Positions 7,779 to 18,157 are shown, counted from the first letter of the stretch. The stretch is 37,560 bases of DNA from Sphingomonadaceae bacterium (GCA_947477055.1 CANJSX010000005.1:1-37560), one strand, 5' to 3'. Numbers and translations: made by a program. The notes: generated by a model from the sequence alone, not told the origin.

Positions 7779-8534
7779 TCCCTCGCGGTAGCTCGGAAAG
7801 CGCGTTTCCCAGCCCAGCACTCGCCGAGCCTTGCCATTCGCAACGCGGCGGTTCTCGGCATAGAAGGCGCGGGCTTGCGGGGAGAGGCCGGCTTGATCGA
7901 GCGAAAGCAGCGGCGGCGGAGCAAGCCTGAGCAGGCGGCAGGCCTCCTCGATCACCGCATTCTGGCTGGCGGGCTCGTCATCGGCGATGTTGTAGGCCCC
8001 CGGCGGTGCATCCAGCGAGGCCAGTGCTGCGCTGACGATGTCCTCGACATGCACCCGGCTGAACACCTGCTCCGGCAAGTCGATGCGATGCGCCAGCCCC
8101 GTCCGCACCCGCTCGAATGCGCTGCGCCCCGGTCCGTAGATACCTGGCAGGCGCAGCACCCGCGCGCCGCGCTCCAGCCACGCGGCATCGGCCTGCGCCC
8201 GGGCCGAGCGTCGTCCAGTGCCGATTGGCGTGCTTTCGTCCACCCAGGCGCCGCCAGTGTCGCCATAGACGCCGGTGGAGGAGAGGTAGCACAGCCACTT
8301 GCCGGCCAGCGCATCGCCGTAGGTGGCCAGGCCCGGGTCCGTGCCTTCACCTCCGGGCGGTACCGATGACAGCACATGGCTCGCATCGGTCAGCGCCATC
8401 CGCACCCCGCCCGAGTCGTCGAATCGCAGCGTCCCGTCGCGCCCGGTGGAGACGACTTCCCAGCGCCGCGCTGCAAAGGCGGCGGCGATCCGGCTGGCGG
8501 TGTAGCCCAGCCCGAAGATGAAAAGGCGCTGCAT
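7752..8534 (-). CDS. NAD-dependent epimerase/dehydratase-like SDR (YeeZ type)
   Basis: Atypical or extended SDR-like protein of 260 residues. The nucleotide loop is FIFGLGYTASRIA (about 5-17), with LSSTGVYGDTGG at about 83-94 and LRLPGIYGPGRS later, the pattern of YeeZ-like epimerase homologues. The usual YxxxK is not obvious after VYGDTG, as is common in this subgroup. The function is unknown. ATG at 8534 has AAGGA at good spacing upstream. It converges on the EamA gene, overlapping its last 27 bases, and is divergent from pepN with 58 bases between starts. Confidence 0.82.
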   Translation of the reverse strand: MQRLFIFGLGYTASRIAAAFAARRWEVVSTGRDGTLRFDDSGGVRMALTDASHVLSSVPPGGEGTDPGLATYGDALAGKWLCYLSSTGVYGDTGGAWVDESTPIGTGRRSARAQADAAWLERGARVLRLPGIYGPGRSAFERVRTGLAHRIDLPEQVFSRVHVEDIVSAALASLDAPPGAYNIADDEPASQNAVIEEACRLLRLAPPPLLSLDQAGLSPQARAFYAENRRVANGKARRVLGWETRFPSYREGLRALLTAG

Positions 8535-8592
8535 CGCCAATTCCTTTAGCGCCCCGGCTGGCAATCGGAAGCGGCTTGGCTAGAAGGGGCTC

Positions 8593-11202
8593 ATGGACAT
8601 GCAAGCTACCCCGGAAGCCGCCCCGCCCGTGATCCGCCGCGAAGACTATCGCCCGCCCGCCTGGCTCATCCCGGAGATTGCACTCAACTTCGCCCTCGGG
8701 GTCGACAAGACCGCTGTGAACTCGCGCCTTTCCGTCCGCCGCCACCCGGCCTGTGACGGCGACGCCACCATCCGCCTCAATGGCGATGGCCTTACCGCGC
8801 GCTCGGTCAAGGTCGATGGGGCCGAGATCAACGCCTGGCGGATGGACGGCGACGACCTGCTGATCTACCTTGCCGGCGATGCCCATGAGATCGAGCTCGA
8901 AACGCTGATCCTCCCGGCGAGCAATACCCAGCTGATGGGCCTCTATGCCTCGAACGGGATGCTCTGCACCCAGTGCGAGGCCGAAGGCTTTCGCCGCATC
9001 ACCTTTTTCCCCGACCGGCCCGACGTGCTCTCGACCTACAAAGTGCGGATGGAGGGCGACAAGGCGGCCTTCCCGGTGCTGCTCTCCAACGGCAATTGCA
9101 CCGCCAGCGGGGCGGGCGATAACGGGCGCCACTGGGCCGAATGGTACGATCCCTGGCCCAAGCCCTGCTATCTCTTCGCGCTGGTGGCCGGCGATCTCGT
9201 CGCCAATTCGGATAGCTTCACCACAATGAGTGGCCGCGAGGTCGATCTCAACATCTGGGTGCGGGAAGGCGATCAGGATCGCACCCATCACGCCATGGCC
9301 GCGCTCAAGGCCTCGATGAAGTGGGACGAGGAAGCCTTCGGCCGCGAATACGATCTCGACCTGTTCAACATCGTCGCGGTCGCGGACTTCAACATGGGGG
9401 CGATGGAGAACAAGGGCCTCAACGTCTTCAACACTCGCTACATCCTCGCCGACCCCGAGACCGCCACCGATGGCGATTACGACGGGATCGAGGGCGTGGT
9501 CGGCCACGAGTATTTCCACAACTGGTCGGGCAACCGCGTGACCTGCCGCGACTGGTTCCAGCTCAGCCTCAAGGAAGGCTTCACCGTGCTGCGCGACCAG
9601 CTGTTCAGCGCCGCGATGGGCTCCGAACCGGTCAAGCGGATCGAGGACGTGCGGGTGCTGCGCTCGGCCCAGTTCCCCGAGGATTCAGGGCCGCTCGCCC
9701 ATCCGATCCGGCCCGATGCCTATCAGGAGATCTCGAACTTCTATACCGCGACGGTCTATAACAAGGGCGCCGAGGTGATCCGCATGATGCGGACCATGGC
9801 CGGGCCGGAACGCTTCCGCCAGGGCTGCGACCTCTATTTCGAGCGCCACGACGGCGAGGCGGCGACCTGCGAGGATTTCGTCCGCGCGATCGAGGACGGG
9901 GCCGGGCTGGACCTCAAGCAGTTTCGCCTGTGGTACGCGCAGGCCGGCACCCCGCAGGTGAAGGCGCGGCTTTCGCACGCAGGCGAGACGGCGACGCTGC
10001 GCCTCGAGCAGACCGTTCCGGTGACCCCGGCCCAGAGCGACAAGCAGCCGATGCCGGTCCCGCTGCGGCTCGCCCTGTTCGACCGGGCGACCGGGAAACA
10101 CGCAGGCGAACAGCTGGTCACGCTCGACAAAGCTGAAGTCGGCTTGAGTTTCAAGGGATTCGCCGCCCCGCCGGTCTTGTCGATCAATCGCGGCTTCTCC
10201 GCACCCGTCGCAATTGATGCCGACCTGACCCGCGAGGATCTGGTCTTCCTCGCTGCGCATGATGACGATCCCTTCGCCCGCTATGAGGCGTTGCAAAGCC
10301 TGGTGGTGCAGCATCTCGTCGGCGCGGTCAGCGGTGGCCTGTCCGGCAATGAGCGCTCGGCAGGAGAGGAAGCGATCGCGCGCGCGCTCGGCGCGGTGCT
10401 TGGCGACAAGGCGCTCGACAACCTGATGCGCGGCGAGCTGCTGATCCTGCCGGGCGAAGTCTACATCGCCGAACAGCTGCTGCTGAGCGATCCCGGCCGG
10501 ATCCGCGCCGAACGCGAGGCGCTAAAGCAAGCGGTCGCCCGCACCCTGCACGAGCGCCTGATCGCGCTGCATGACCGGGCCAGCGCCGTGCCCTACTCGC
10601 TCGATGCCGCCGCGCGCGGGGCGCGCAAGGTCAAGACCCAGGCGCTGGTCTATCTCGCCGCAGGCGCTCCCGGCGAAGCTGCGACACGCGCCGCCGCGCA
10701 ATATCGCGCGGCCACCAACATGACCGACCGGCAAGGCGCGCTGATGGTGCTGTGCGGGCTCGACACACCGCTGCGCGAGGAGATGCTGGCGGAATTCCAC
10801 ACCCGCTTCGCCGGCAATGCGCTGGTGGTCGACAAGTGGTTCTCGCTCCAGGCCGGATCGCTGCACCCCGCCGTGCTCGATCATATCAAGGCGCTGGCCG
10901 GGCATGGCGACTTCACCATGGCCAACCCCAACCGGGTCCGCGCACTCTATATGGCGGCGGCGATGAACTCGGGCGCGTTCCATGTCGCCGACGGCGCCGG
11001 TTACCGCATGATCGCCGACCTGATCCTCGCGCTCGACCCGCTCAACCCGCAGACGGCGGCGCGCTTCGTCGCCCCGCTCGGCCGCTGGCGGCGGATAGAG
11101 TCGGGCCGGGCGGCGCAGATGAAGACCGAGCTGGAACGGATCGCCGCCGCCCCGAATCTGTCACGCGACACGCTGGAGCAGGTGAGCAAGAGCCTTGGCT
11201 GA
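8593..11202 (+). CDS. pepN: Aminopeptidase N (M1 family)
   Basis: Zinc metallopeptidase of 869 residues that removes N-terminal residues from peptides in the cytoplasm. Visible: substrate-binding GAMEN (269-273), zinc motif HEYFH (305-309), and third ligand Glu328 in LKEGF, giving HExxH-x18-E. Full length for the E. coli-type PepN, with the long C-terminal helical domain present. ATG at 8593 follows GAAGGGG with good spacing; ATG at 8599 is a less likely alternative. It overlaps the downstream pgeF start by eight bases. Confidence 0.96.
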   Translation: MDMQATPEAAPPVIRREDYRPPAWLIPEIALNFALGVDKTAVNSRLSVRRHPACDGDATIRLNGDGLTARSVKVDGAEINAWRMDGDDLLIYLAGDAHEIELETLILPASNTQLMGLYASNGMLCTQCEAEGFRRITFFPDRPDVLSTYKVRMEGDKAAFPVLLSNGNCTASGAGDNGRHWAEWYDPWPKPCYLFALVAGDLVANSDSFTTMSGREVDLNIWVREGDQDRTHHAMAALKASMKWDEEAFGREYDLDLFNIVAVADFNMGAMENKGLNVFNTRYILADPETATDGDYDGIEGVVGHEYFHNWSGNRVTCRDWFQLSLKEGFTVLRDQLFSAAMGSEPVKRIEDVRVLRSAQFPEDSGPLAHPIRPDAYQEISNFYTATVYNKGAEVIRMMRTMAGPERFRQGCDLYFERHDGEAATCEDFVRAIEDGAGLDLKQFRLWYAQAGTPQVKARLSHAGETATLRLEQTVPVTPAQSDKQPMPVPLRLALFDRATGKHAGEQLVTLDKAEVGLSFKGFAAPPVLSINRGFSAPVAIDADLTREDLVFLAAHDDDPFARYEALQSLVVQHLVGAVSGGLSGNERSAGEEAIARALGAVLGDKALDNLMRGELLILPGEVYIAEQLLLSDPGRIRAEREALKQAVARTLHERLIALHDRASAVPYSLDAAARGARKVKTQALVYLAAGAPGEAATRAAAQYRAATNMTDRQGALMVLCGLDTPLREEMLAEFHTRFAGNALVVDKWFSLQAGSLHPAVLDHIKALAGHGDFTMANPNRVRALYMAAAMNSGAFHVADGAGYRMIADLILALDPLNPQTAARFVAPLGRWRRIESGRAAQMKTELERIAAAPNLSRDTLEQVSKSLG

Positions 11203-11971
11203 AGCGCTCCCCGTCGTCCGGGCCGGATGCCTCGCCGGGGTGCCACACGGCTTCCTCGGACGGCGCGGAGGCATTTCGAGCGGCGATGTCGCCGGGCTCG
11301 ACATGGGCACGCGGGTGATGAACCCGGCCGACCCGCGCATGGTCCCGGTTGCCGAGAACCGCCGGCGCGGCATCGCTGCGGTGTTGCCCGGTGCGCGGCT
11401 GGTGACGGTCTATCAGGTCCATTCGGGGGACTGCGTGGTCGCTGGCGACTGGGACGAGGCGAACCGGCCCCACGCCGATGCACTGGTGACCGACCGGCCG
11501 GGACTGCTGCTCGGCATCCTCACCGCCGATTGCGCGCCGGTGCTGCTTGCCGATACCGAGGCCGGCGTGGTTGGCGCGGCGCATGCCGGCTGGAAGGGCG
11601 CTCTCGCCGGGGTGACGGATAGCACCATCGTGGCAATGGAGCAGCTCGGCGCCCGGCGCGAGCGGATCACTGCCGCAATCGGCCCCTGTATCGCCCAGGT
11701 CAGCTACGAAGTGGACGAGGGCTTTGCCGGAAGATTCCTCGCTGCCGACCCGGCCAACGCGGGTTTCTTCACGCCGGGACGCGTGGGCCATCGCCAGTTC
11801 GATCTGGAGGCCTATGTCGCGCAGCGCCTGCGCGGCGCGGGAATCGGCGTGGTCGAACCACTTGGAATCGATACCTATTCCAACGAGGGCGGCTATTTTT
11901 CCTACCGCCGTGCGACCCATCGCGGGGAAGCAGACTATGGCCGGCAGATCGCCTTGATCGGTCTTACTTGA
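11195..11971 (+). CDS. pgeF: Peptidoglycan editing factor PgeF / laccase-domain protein
   Basis: YfiH/DUF152 family protein of 258 residues. The metal-site residues of the family are present: His76 in QVHSGD, Cys113 in TADCAP and His130 in AHAGWKG; the C-terminal RRATHRGEADYGRQIALI is also typical. The family is described as a purine nucleoside-active enzyme and as a factor that removes misincorporated residues from peptidoglycan precursors. It starts at TTG 11195, inside the pepN stop region, so translation is probably coupled to pepN. No other start gives the conserved N-terminal segment. Confidence 0.9.
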   Translation: MAEALPVVRAGCLAGVPHGFLGRRGGISSGDVAGLDMGTRVMNPADPRMVPVAENRRRGIAAVLPGARLVTVYQVHSGDCVVAGDWDEANRPHADALVTDRPGLLLGILTADCAPVLLADTEAGVVGAAHAGWKGALAGVTDSTIVAMEQLGARRERITAAIGPCIAQVSYEVDEGFAGRFLAADPANAGFFTPGRVGHRQFDLEAYVAQRLRGAGIGVVEPLGIDTYSNEGGYFSYRRATHRGEADYGRQIALIGLT

Positions 11972-12100
11972 GAGGGTGTCGCAAAAGCCGAAAAAGGCGA
12001 TTGGCAGGCCAAATTTTCGCGTCTATCAGGCCGGCCAAGTAGGCACCCGCCACCGGTCTATCCTGTGGGGCTGGCAACGGGTTCGCAGGGTAATACCGGT

Positions 12101-12106
12101 TACAAT
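12101..12106 (+). promoter_or_regulatory. Possible -10 element of the petABC promoter
   Basis: The 191-base spacer between pgeF and petA contains TACAAT at 12101-12106, 57 bases upstream of the petA ATG. No convincing -35 hexamer lies 16-18 bases before it, so this is weak. The rest of the spacer shows no coding signal or strong hairpin. Confidence 0.25.
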
Positions 12107-12162
12107 CTTTTCGGACCGCGCGCCGACCGGCACGCGGTCAATCAATCGAGGCAAGGTCAACC

Positions 12163-12729
12163 ATGGCACACGATGCGGGCACTGACACTCCGGACCACGT
12201 GGCCGGAGATGGAGTGCGTCGGCGCGATTTCATCAACATCGCAGCAGTTAGCGCCGCCGGCGTCGGCGGAATTGCCACGCTGATTCCCCTGATCAGCCAG
12301 ATGGCCCCTTCGGCCGACGTGCTCGCCGAGAGCTCGACCGAAGTGGACATCGGCGCGATCGCGCCGGGCCAGTCGATCAAGGCCGTGTTTCGCAAGCAGC
12401 CGGTGTTCATCCGCAACCTGACCCCGGAAGAGATCAAGAAGGCCGAAGACGTGGACGTCGCCAGCCTGCGCGATCCCCAGACACTCGCGGAGCGGACCAA
12501 GGAAGGCCATGAGAACTGGCTGATCACCATGGGCGTCTGCACCCATTTGGGCTGCGTCCCGCTTGGCGCAAGCGAAGGCGAGGTCCGCGGCGAGTTTGGT
12601 GGCTATTTCTGCCCTTGCCATGGTTCGTCCTACGATACCGCTGCGCGCATCCGGAAGGGCCCCGCCCCGAGGAACCTCGAAGTGCCGACTTACGAATTCG
12701 TGACGGACACCGTCGTCAAGATCGGCTGA
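12163..12729 (+). CDS. petA: Ubiquinol-cytochrome c reductase Rieske iron-sulfur subunit
   Basis: Subunit of the bc1 complex (complex III), 188 residues, anchored in the inner membrane with its cluster domain in the periplasm. A twin-arginine-type N-terminus (VRRRDFINIAAVSAAG, 18-33) overlaps the single membrane segment (about 25-46). The 2Fe-2S ligands are in CTHLGC (126-131) and CPCHGS (150-155), that is Cys126/His128 and Cys150/His153, with Cys131 and Cys152 placed for the disulfide. First gene of petABC, 30 bases before petB. GAGG and AAGG lie upstream of the ATG. Confidence 0.97.
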   Translation: MAHDAGTDTPDHVAGDGVRRRDFINIAAVSAAGVGGIATLIPLISQMAPSADVLAESSTEVDIGAIAPGQSIKAVFRKQPVFIRNLTPEEIKKAEDVDVASLRDPQTLAERTKEGHENWLITMGVCTHLGCVPLGASEGEVRGEFGGYFCPCHGSSYDTAARIRKGPAPRNLEVPTYEFVTDTVVKIG

Positions 12730-12759
12730 CGCCAGAAGAGAGATTAGAGGCAGGACACC

Positions 12760-14031
12760 ATGAGCTTTCCCTGGGCCAACGAATACAAGCCGAGTCATCC
12801 CCTGATGCAGTGGCTGGACGAAAAGCTGCCGCTGCCGCGCTTCGTCTACAACGCAATCGGCGGCGGCTATCCGGTTCCGCGCAACCTCAACTACATGTGG
12901 AATTTCGGCGTGCTCGCCGGCTTCTGCCTGATGTTGCAGATCGTCACCGGCGTGGTGCTGGCGATGCATTATGCCAGCAGCGCCTCGCTCGCCTTCGATT
13001 CGACCGAGCACATCATGCGCGACGTCAACTGGGGCTGGCTTATGCGCTATGGCCACGCCAACGGCGCGGCGGCCTTCTTCGTGGTGATCTACCTCCACAT
13101 CTTCCGTGGCTTCTATTACGGCTCCTACAAGGCCCCGCGCGAGATGGTGTGGCTGCTCGGCGTGGTGATCTTCCTGCTGATGATGGCCACCGCCTTCATG
13201 GGCTACGTCCTCCCCTGGGGCCAGATGAGCTTCTGGGGAGCGCAGGTCATCACCGGGTTGTTCGGCGCGATCCCGCTGGTGGGTGAACCGCTGCAGCATT
13301 GGCTGCTCGGCGGCTTCGCGCCCGATAACGCCACGCTCAACCGCTTCTTCTCGCTGCACTTCCTGCTGCCCTTCGTGATCGCGGCGGTGGTTGTGCTGCA
13401 TATCTGGGCGCTGCACATCCCCGGCTCCTCAAACCCGACCGGGGTCGAGGTGAAGAGCGAGAGCGACACTCTGCCGTTCCACCCCTATTACACGGCCAAA
13501 GACGGCTTCGGGCTTTCGGTATTCCTGCTGATCTACTGTGCGGTGCTGTTTTTCGCGCCGAACATGCTGGGTCACCCGGACAATTACATCCCGGCCAACC
13601 CGATGCAGACCCCGGCGCATATCGTGCCCGAATGGTATTTCTGGCCGTTCTACGCGATCCTCCGCGCCTTCACGACGGACTTCATCCTGGAAGCCAAGCT
13701 GTGGGGCGTGCTGGCCATGTTCAGCGCGATCCTGGTGTGGTTCTTCCTGCCCTGGCTCGATCGCTCGCCGGTCCGCTCGGGCAATTTCCGCCCCACCTTC
13801 CGCAAGTTCTTCTGGGTGCTGTGCCTCGATGTGCTGGTGCTGGGCTATTGCGGCGGCGCGCCAGCAGAAGAGCCCTATCTGATGGTCAGCCAGATTGCGT
13901 CGATGTACTACTTCCTCCACTTCCTCGTCATCCTGCCGATCGTCTCCTCGATCGAACGGCCCGATCCGCTGCCATTTTCGATCACCGAGGCGGTGCTGGG
14001 TGCTGACGAAGCTGCGGCCCTCAAGGCCTGA
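12760..14031 (+). CDS. petB: Cytochrome b subunit of the bc1 complex
   Basis: Multi-spanning inner-membrane protein of 423 residues carrying both b haems and the quinol sites. The paired haem ligands are His99/His113 ([16 protein letters not shown]) and His200/His214 ([15 protein letters not shown]), each pair 14 apart. The Qo-site PEWY is at 290-293. Length agrees with alphaproteobacterial cytochrome b (not the split b6/subunit IV type). It lies between petA and petC in an operon, with gaps of 30 and 24 bases. Confidence 0.98.
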   Translation: MSFPWANEYKPSHPLMQWLDEKLPLPRFVYNAIGGGYPVPRNLNYMWNFGVLAGFCLMLQIVTGVVLAMHYASSASLAFDSTEHIMRDVNWGWLMRYGHANGAAAFFVVIYLHIFRGFYYGSYKAPREMVWLLGVVIFLLMMATAFMGYVLPWGQMSFWGAQVITGLFGAIPLVGEPLQHWLLGGFAPDNATLNRFFSLHFLLPFVIAAVVVLHIWALHIPGSSNPTGVEVKSESDTLPFHPYYTAKDGFGLSVFLLIYCAVLFFAPNMLGHPDNYIPANPMQTPAHIVPEWYFWPFYAILRAFTTDFILEAKLWGVLAMFSAILVWFFLPWLDRSPVRSGNFRPTFRKFFWVLCLDVLVLGYCGGAPAEEPYLMVSQIASMYYFLHFLVILPIVSSIERPDPLPFSITEAVLGADEAAALKA

Positions 14032-14055
14032 GACGAGACGGAAAGAGACGAAACC

Positions 14056-14871
14056 ATGATCCGCATCTTCTCCATCCTCGCCGGGCTGGCCTTCACCTTC
14101 GTGCTGGCCGTGTCCTTCGTGTTCGAGGCCATCGGCACGGCGCATGAGGGCCTGCCGAAATCGGCCGAACGGGATTTCCACGAGCATCCCAAGGCGCTGA
14201 AGCTCTCGACCGATGGCCCCTTCGGCCATTTCGAACGGCAGCAGCTGCAGCGCGGTTTCCAAGTCTACAAGGAAGTCTGCGCCGCGTGTCACTCGCTGCG
14301 TCAGGTGGCCTTCCGCGACCTGACCGCGCTGGGCTATCGCGCCAATGAAGTGAAGGCGATCGCCAAGAGCTACCAGATCCCGGTCTACAATAACGCCACG
14401 GGCGAGTTGAAGAACCGCGACGGCCTGGCCACCGACCATTTCCCGCCGGTGGTTTATGCGGGGCAAGGCACCCCGCCCGACCTGTCGCTGGTCACCAAGG
14501 CGCGCCACGGCGGACCGGCCTATATCTATTCGCTGCTGACCGGCTACGCCGAGCAGCCGGCGGAGCTGCTGAAGAAGTTCCCAGACGCGAAGACGCCGGA
14601 AGGGCTGTTCTACAACCCCTATTTCGCCAACCTCAACCTCTCGATGCCGCCGCCGCTGGCAGCGGACGACCAGGTGACTTACGCGGACGGCACCAAGGCG
14701 ACGGTCGACCAGATGTCGCAGGACGTCTCGGCCTTCCTGCAGTGGACCGCCGAACCCAAGCTCGACAAGCGCAAGCAGACGGGCTGGCCGGTGCTGGGCT
14801 TCCTGCTCTTCGCCGCAGTGCTGGCCTACATGGCCTATCGCAACATCTGGGCGGACAAGAAGGGCCACTGA
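14056..14871 (+). CDS. petC: Cytochrome c1 of the bc1 complex
   Basis: Membrane-anchored periplasmic c-type cytochrome of 271 residues. N-terminal signal or hydrophobic segment at about 3-24; haem attachment CAACH (Cys75, Cys78, His79); the axial methionine is probably in NLSMPPPL. The C-terminal hydrophobic anchor is GWPVLGFLLFAAVLAYMAY followed by basic residues. Unlike in bacteria with a fused fbcH gene, cytochromes b and c1 are separate here. Last gene of the operon; a strong hairpin terminator follows 27 bases after the stop. Confidence 0.97.
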   Translation: MIRIFSILAGLAFTFVLAVSFVFEAIGTAHEGLPKSAERDFHEHPKALKLSTDGPFGHFERQQLQRGFQVYKEVCAACHSLRQVAFRDLTALGYRANEVKAIAKSYQIPVYNNATGELKNRDGLATDHFPPVVYAGQGTPPDLSLVTKARHGGPAYIYSLLTGYAEQPAELLKKFPDAKTPEGLFYNPYFANLNLSMPPPLAADDQVTYADGTKATVDQMSQDVSAFLQWTAEPKLDKRKQTGWPVLGFLLFAAVLAYMAYRNIWADKKGH

Positions 14872-14898
14872 GTCCTGACGGTTCAACCGGTGAATTCA

Positions 14899-14936
14899 CG
14901 CCCCTCGCATCGCCCGATGCGGGGGGCGTTTCGTTT
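14899..14936 (+). terminator. Intrinsic terminator after petC
   Basis: Two 14-base arms starting CGCCCC and ending GGGGCG pair with a single G-T wobble around a tiny central loop, followed by TTTCGTTT. The position directly after petABC and before apt fits an intrinsic terminator closing the operon. The T-run ends close to the apt ribosome-binding site, so apt must use a promoter within or after the hairpin, or rely on read-through. Confidence 0.85.
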
Positions 14937-14948
14937 GGAGCGTGTCCG

Positions 14949-15485
14949 ATGACGCCTGAAGAGCTGAAGCAACTGGTCCGCACCGTCCCGGACTTTCCCA
15001 AACCCGGTATCCTGTTCCGCGACATCACCACGCTGATCGGTGACGGTCCGGGACTCGCCGCGACCGTCGAGCACCTCGCGATACGCGCCCGCGCCGCCGG
15101 AGCCGAGGCGATCGCGGGGATGGAAGCGCGCGGCTTTATCTTCGGCGCGGCGGTGGCGGCGCAATTGGGCATCGGCTTCGTGCCGGTGCGCAAGCCCGGC
15201 AAGCTACCGGTGCCGGTGCTGGCGATCGACTATGCGCTGGAATATGGCACCGACACGCTGGAGGTCGATCCGACCGCGATCGGCGCGGGTCAAAGGGTCG
15301 TGATGATCGACGACCTGATCGCGACCGGCGGAACCGCACTGGCGGCGGCGCAGCTGCTACGCAGGGCAGGGGCGACCGTCAGCCATGCCTTGTTCGTGAT
15401 CGACTTGCCCGATCTTGGCGGGGCCGAACGCCTGCGCGAGGCGGAGCTGGTTGTGGATGCATTGATGGCCTTTCCCGGCCACTGA
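14949..15485 (+). CDS. apt: Adenine phosphoribosyltransferase
   Basis: Purine salvage enzyme of 178 residues that makes AMP from adenine and PRPP. The PRPP-binding motif VVMIDDLIATGGT spans 117-129. FPKPGILFRDITTLI (16-30) and GMEARGFIFGAAVA (57-70) are standard Apt signatures. GGAG at 14937-14940 precedes the ATG at 14949. It is separated from petC by the terminator and converges on cysQ with a five-base gap. Confidence 0.97.
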   Translation: MTPEELKQLVRTVPDFPKPGILFRDITTLIGDGPGLAATVEHLAIRARAAGAEAIAGMEARGFIFGAAVAAQLGIGFVPVRKPGKLPVPVLAIDYALEYGTDTLEVDPTAIGAGQRVVMIDDLIATGGTALAAAQLLRRAGATVSHALFVIDLPDLGGAERLREAELVVDALMAFPGH

Positions 15486-15490
15486 GCAGT

Positions 15491-16237
15491 TCAGACGGCA
15501 GGCGGGATCCGCTTGATCTCCTCGAGCACCCGGCCAGCGTGTTCCTTCCGGCAGATCAGCAAGTCGGGCATGTAGGTGTCGGCCTGATTGTAGACCAGCG
15601 GACTGCCGTCGATGCGCGAGCAATGCAGCCCATGCGCCAGCGCCACGGCGACGGGCGCGCAGCTATCCCATTCGAACTGCCCGCCGGAATGGAGGTAGAT
15701 ATCCGCCTCGCCCCGGACCACCGCCATGGCCTTGGCCCCGGCCGAACCCATCGGGATGAGTTCGGCATCGAGCGCGGCGGCCACCGCCAGCGCTTCGGCG
15801 GCAGGGCGGGTGCGACTGACCACCATGCGCAACCGCGCCGGGGCATCGGGGACTACCAGCGGCTTGTCGCTGCGCAGAACCACGCCCGCGCCCGGCAGTG
15901 CCACCGCCCCGATCTCCGCCTTGCCGTCCACCGCCAGCGCGACATGCACCGCCCAGTCGGCCCGCTCCTCGCCATATTCGCGGGTGCCATCGACCGGATC
16001 GACGATCCAGACGCGGCGCTTGTCCAGCCGCTCGGCGTTGTCTCTCTCTTCCTCGCAGAGCAGCCCGTCCTCCGGGCGCTGCTCGCGCAGGGCATGCATC
16101 AGGAATTCATTGGCGGTGGCATCGCCGGCCTTGCCGAGTGCCTTGAGGCTGAGCAATCCCGTGGCGCGCACCTCGAGCAGCAGGCGCCCCGCTGCCTCGG
16201 CCAGCAGCGCCGCCAGTTCCGCGTCACCCACCGACAT
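15491..16237 (-). CDS. cysQ: 3'(2'),5'-bisphosphate nucleotidase (inositol monophosphatase family)
   Basis: Mg-dependent phosphatase of 248 residues predicted to hydrolyse PAP (or PAPS), the by-product of sulfate reduction. Visible: the acidic CEEERD motif (61-66), the metal motif DPVDGTREY (80-88) and the C-terminal GGQFEWDSCAPVAVA. The ATG shares one base with the cysNC stop (TGATG), so it is translationally coupled as the third gene of cysD-cysNC-cysQ. That context favours CysQ over a general inositol monophosphatase. Confidence 0.92.
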   Translation of the reverse strand: MSVGDAELAALLAEAAGRLLLEVRATGLLSLKALGKAGDATANEFLMHALREQRPEDGLLCEEERDNAERLDKRRVWIVDPVDGTREYGEERADWAVHVALAVDGKAEIGAVALPGAGVVLRSDKPLVVPDAPARLRMVVSRTRPAAEALAVAAALDAELIPMGSAGAKAMAVVRGEADIYLHSGGQFEWDSCAPVAVALAHGLHCSRIDGSPLVYNQADTYMPDLLICRKEHAGRVLEEIKRIPPAV

Positions 16238-18156
16238 CAGCCGTCTCCTAGCAGCGTGTTGACGATTCTGTCGGCCGCGTCCTCGATGCTCAAGGCCGTG
16301 GTGTCGATCCGCACCTCGGGCGCTTCGGGCGCTTCGTAGGGACTGTCGATCCCGGTGAAGTTCTTGAGCTCGCCGGCCCGGGCCTTCTTGTAGAGCCCCT
16401 TCACGTCGCGTTCTTCCGCCACACTCAGCGGCGTATCGATGAACACCTCGATGAACTCGCCCTCGGGCAGCATCTTGCGGACCATGTCGCGATCGGCGCG
16501 AAACGGGCTGATGAAGGCAGTGATCACGATCAGCCCGGAATCGGCCATCAGCTTGGAAACCTCGCCAATGCGGCGGATGTTCTCGATCCGGTCGGCCTCG
16601 GTAAAGCCGAGATCCTTGTTGAGCCCGTGGCGGACGTTGTCGCCATCGAGCAGGAAGGTGTGCCGGTTCATCCGGTGCAGCTTCTTCTCGACGAGGTTGG
16701 CGATGGTCGACTTGCCAGAGCCCGACAGCCCGGTGAACCACAGCACCGCCGGCTTCTGGTTCTTGAGCGCGGCATGGGCTTCGCGGCCGATGTCGTGCGC
16801 CTGCCAGTGGACGTTCTGGGCGCGGCGCAGCGAGAAATTGAGTATGCCCGCGCCGACCGTGCCATTGGTCATCTTGTCGATCAGGATGAACCCACCAAGC
16901 GTGCGGTTCTGCGAATAGGGCTCGAACACCACCGGCTTGTCAGTGGTGATGGTCGCCACGCCGATTGCATTCAGCTCCAGCGTCTTCGCCGCGATGTGAT
17001 CCCCGGAACCGCCGACATTGTTGACGTTCACGGTGTATTTCGGCTGCTGCACGGTGACTGAGACCAGCTGCGTGCCGAGCTTCATCCAGTAGGCCCGGCC
17101 GACATGGAGCGGATCGTCGTTCATCCACACGATCGTCGCTTCGAACTGGTCGGCGGCCTGCGGCGGGTTGTCCGCCGCCGCGATCACATCGCCGCGCGAG
17201 CAATCGACCTCGTCGGCAAAGCACAGCGTGACCGACTGGCCGGCAAAGGCCTCGTCAAGGTCACCATCCATGGTGACGATCCGGGTGACGGTGCTGGTCT
17301 TGCCCGAGGGCAGCACCGTCACCTCGTCCCCCGGCTTGACCGAGCCGGTGGAGATCAGGCCAGAGAAGCCCCGGAAATCGAGGTTGGGCCGATTGACCCA
17401 CTGTACCGGCAGGCGGAACGGACGCTGCGCATCGCGGGCCGAGTTCACTTCCACCGTTTCGAGATGCTCGACCAGTGTCGGCCCCTGATACCACGGCGTA
17501 GTGGCCGAGAGGGTGGTGATGTTGTCGCCCTTGAAGCCGGAGATCGGCAGGGCGGTGAAGCTCTCGATGCCGATACTGTTGGCAAAAGAGGTGTAGTCGG
17601 CGACGATCTTGTCGAACACGTCCTGGCTATAATCCACCAGGTCCATCTTGTTGACCGCCAGCACCAGATTTTTGATGCCGATCAGGTGGCAGAGATACGA
17701 ATGGCGCCGGGTCTGCACCAGCACGCCCTTGCGCGCATCGACCAGGATCACCGCAAGGTCGGCGGTGGAGGCGCCGGTGACCATATTGCGGGTATATTGC
17801 TCGTGCCCCGGGCAGTCGGCGACGATGAACTTGCGCGTCTCGGTGTTGAAGAAGCGGTAGGCGACGTCGATGGTGATGCCCTGTTCGCGCTCGGCGGCGA
17901 GGCCATCGACCAGCAGCGCGAAGTCGATCTCCTGGCCTTGCGTGCCTTGCCTTTTCGAATCCGCTTCGAGCGCGGCCAGCTGGTCCTCGAAGATCATCTT
18001 CGAATCATACAGCAGCCGCCCGATCAGGGTCGACTTGCCGTCGTCCACCGACCCGCAGGTGATGAAGCGCAGCATGGTCTTGTGCTGATGCGACACGAGA
18101 TAGGCGTCGATGTCCTCGGCGATGAGCGCTTCGGTGACGTAGACGGGGTCGGTCAT
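16237..18156 (-). CDS. cysNC: Sulfate adenylyltransferase large subunit / APS kinase fusion (CysNC)
   Basis: Bifunctional protein of 639 residues. The N-terminal GTPase half (CysN) has P-loop GSVDDGKS (35-42), [12 protein letters not shown] (switch II) and NKMD, and drives APS synthesis with CysD. The C-terminal half is an APS kinase (CysC) with its own P-loop GLSGSGKST (about 465-475), plus [15 protein letters not shown] and [13 protein letters not shown]. Both halves look intact. ATG at 18156 begins one base after the cysD stop. Making PAPS matches the presence of the PAP phosphatase next in the operon. Confidence 0.97.
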   Translation of the reverse strand: MTDPVYVTEALIAEDIDAYLVSHQHKTMLRFITCGSVDDGKSTLIGRLLYDSKMIFEDQLAALEADSKRQGTQGQEIDFALLVDGLAAEREQGITIDVAYRFFNTETRKFIVADCPGHEQYTRNMVTGASTADLAVILVDARKGVLVQTRRHSYLCHLIGIKNLVLAVNKMDLVDYSQDVFDKIVADYTSFANSIGIESFTALPISGFKGDNITTLSATTPWYQGPTLVEHLETVEVNSARDAQRPFRLPVQWVNRPNLDFRGFSGLISTGSVKPGDEVTVLPSGKTSTVTRIVTMDGDLDEAFAGQSVTLCFADEVDCSRGDVIAAADNPPQAADQFEATIVWMNDDPLHVGRAYWMKLGTQLVSVTVQQPKYTVNVNNVGGSGDHIAAKTLELNAIGVATITTDKPVVFEPYSQNRTLGGFILIDKMTNGTVGAGILNFSLRRAQNVHWQAHDIGREAHAALKNQKPAVLWFTGLSGSGKSTIANLVEKKLHRMNRHTFLLDGDNVRHGLNKDLGFTEADRIENIRRIGEVSKLMADSGLIVITAFISPFRADRDMVRKMLPEGEFIEVFIDTPLSVAEERDVKGLYKKARAGELKNFTGIDSPYEAPEAPEVRIDTTALSIEDAADRIVNTLLGDG

Positions 18157-18157
18157 C

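Noticed and set aside
11976..12185. Short open frame in the pgeF-petA spacer
   Set aside because: No family resemblance, no ribosome-binding site, and it runs into petA in another frame.
13429..14886. Long antisense open frame (485 codons) across petB and petC
   Set aside because: It is opposite two certain cytochrome genes, has Arg/Gln/His-rich low-complexity sequence and no family motif; long antisense frames are normal at this GC content.
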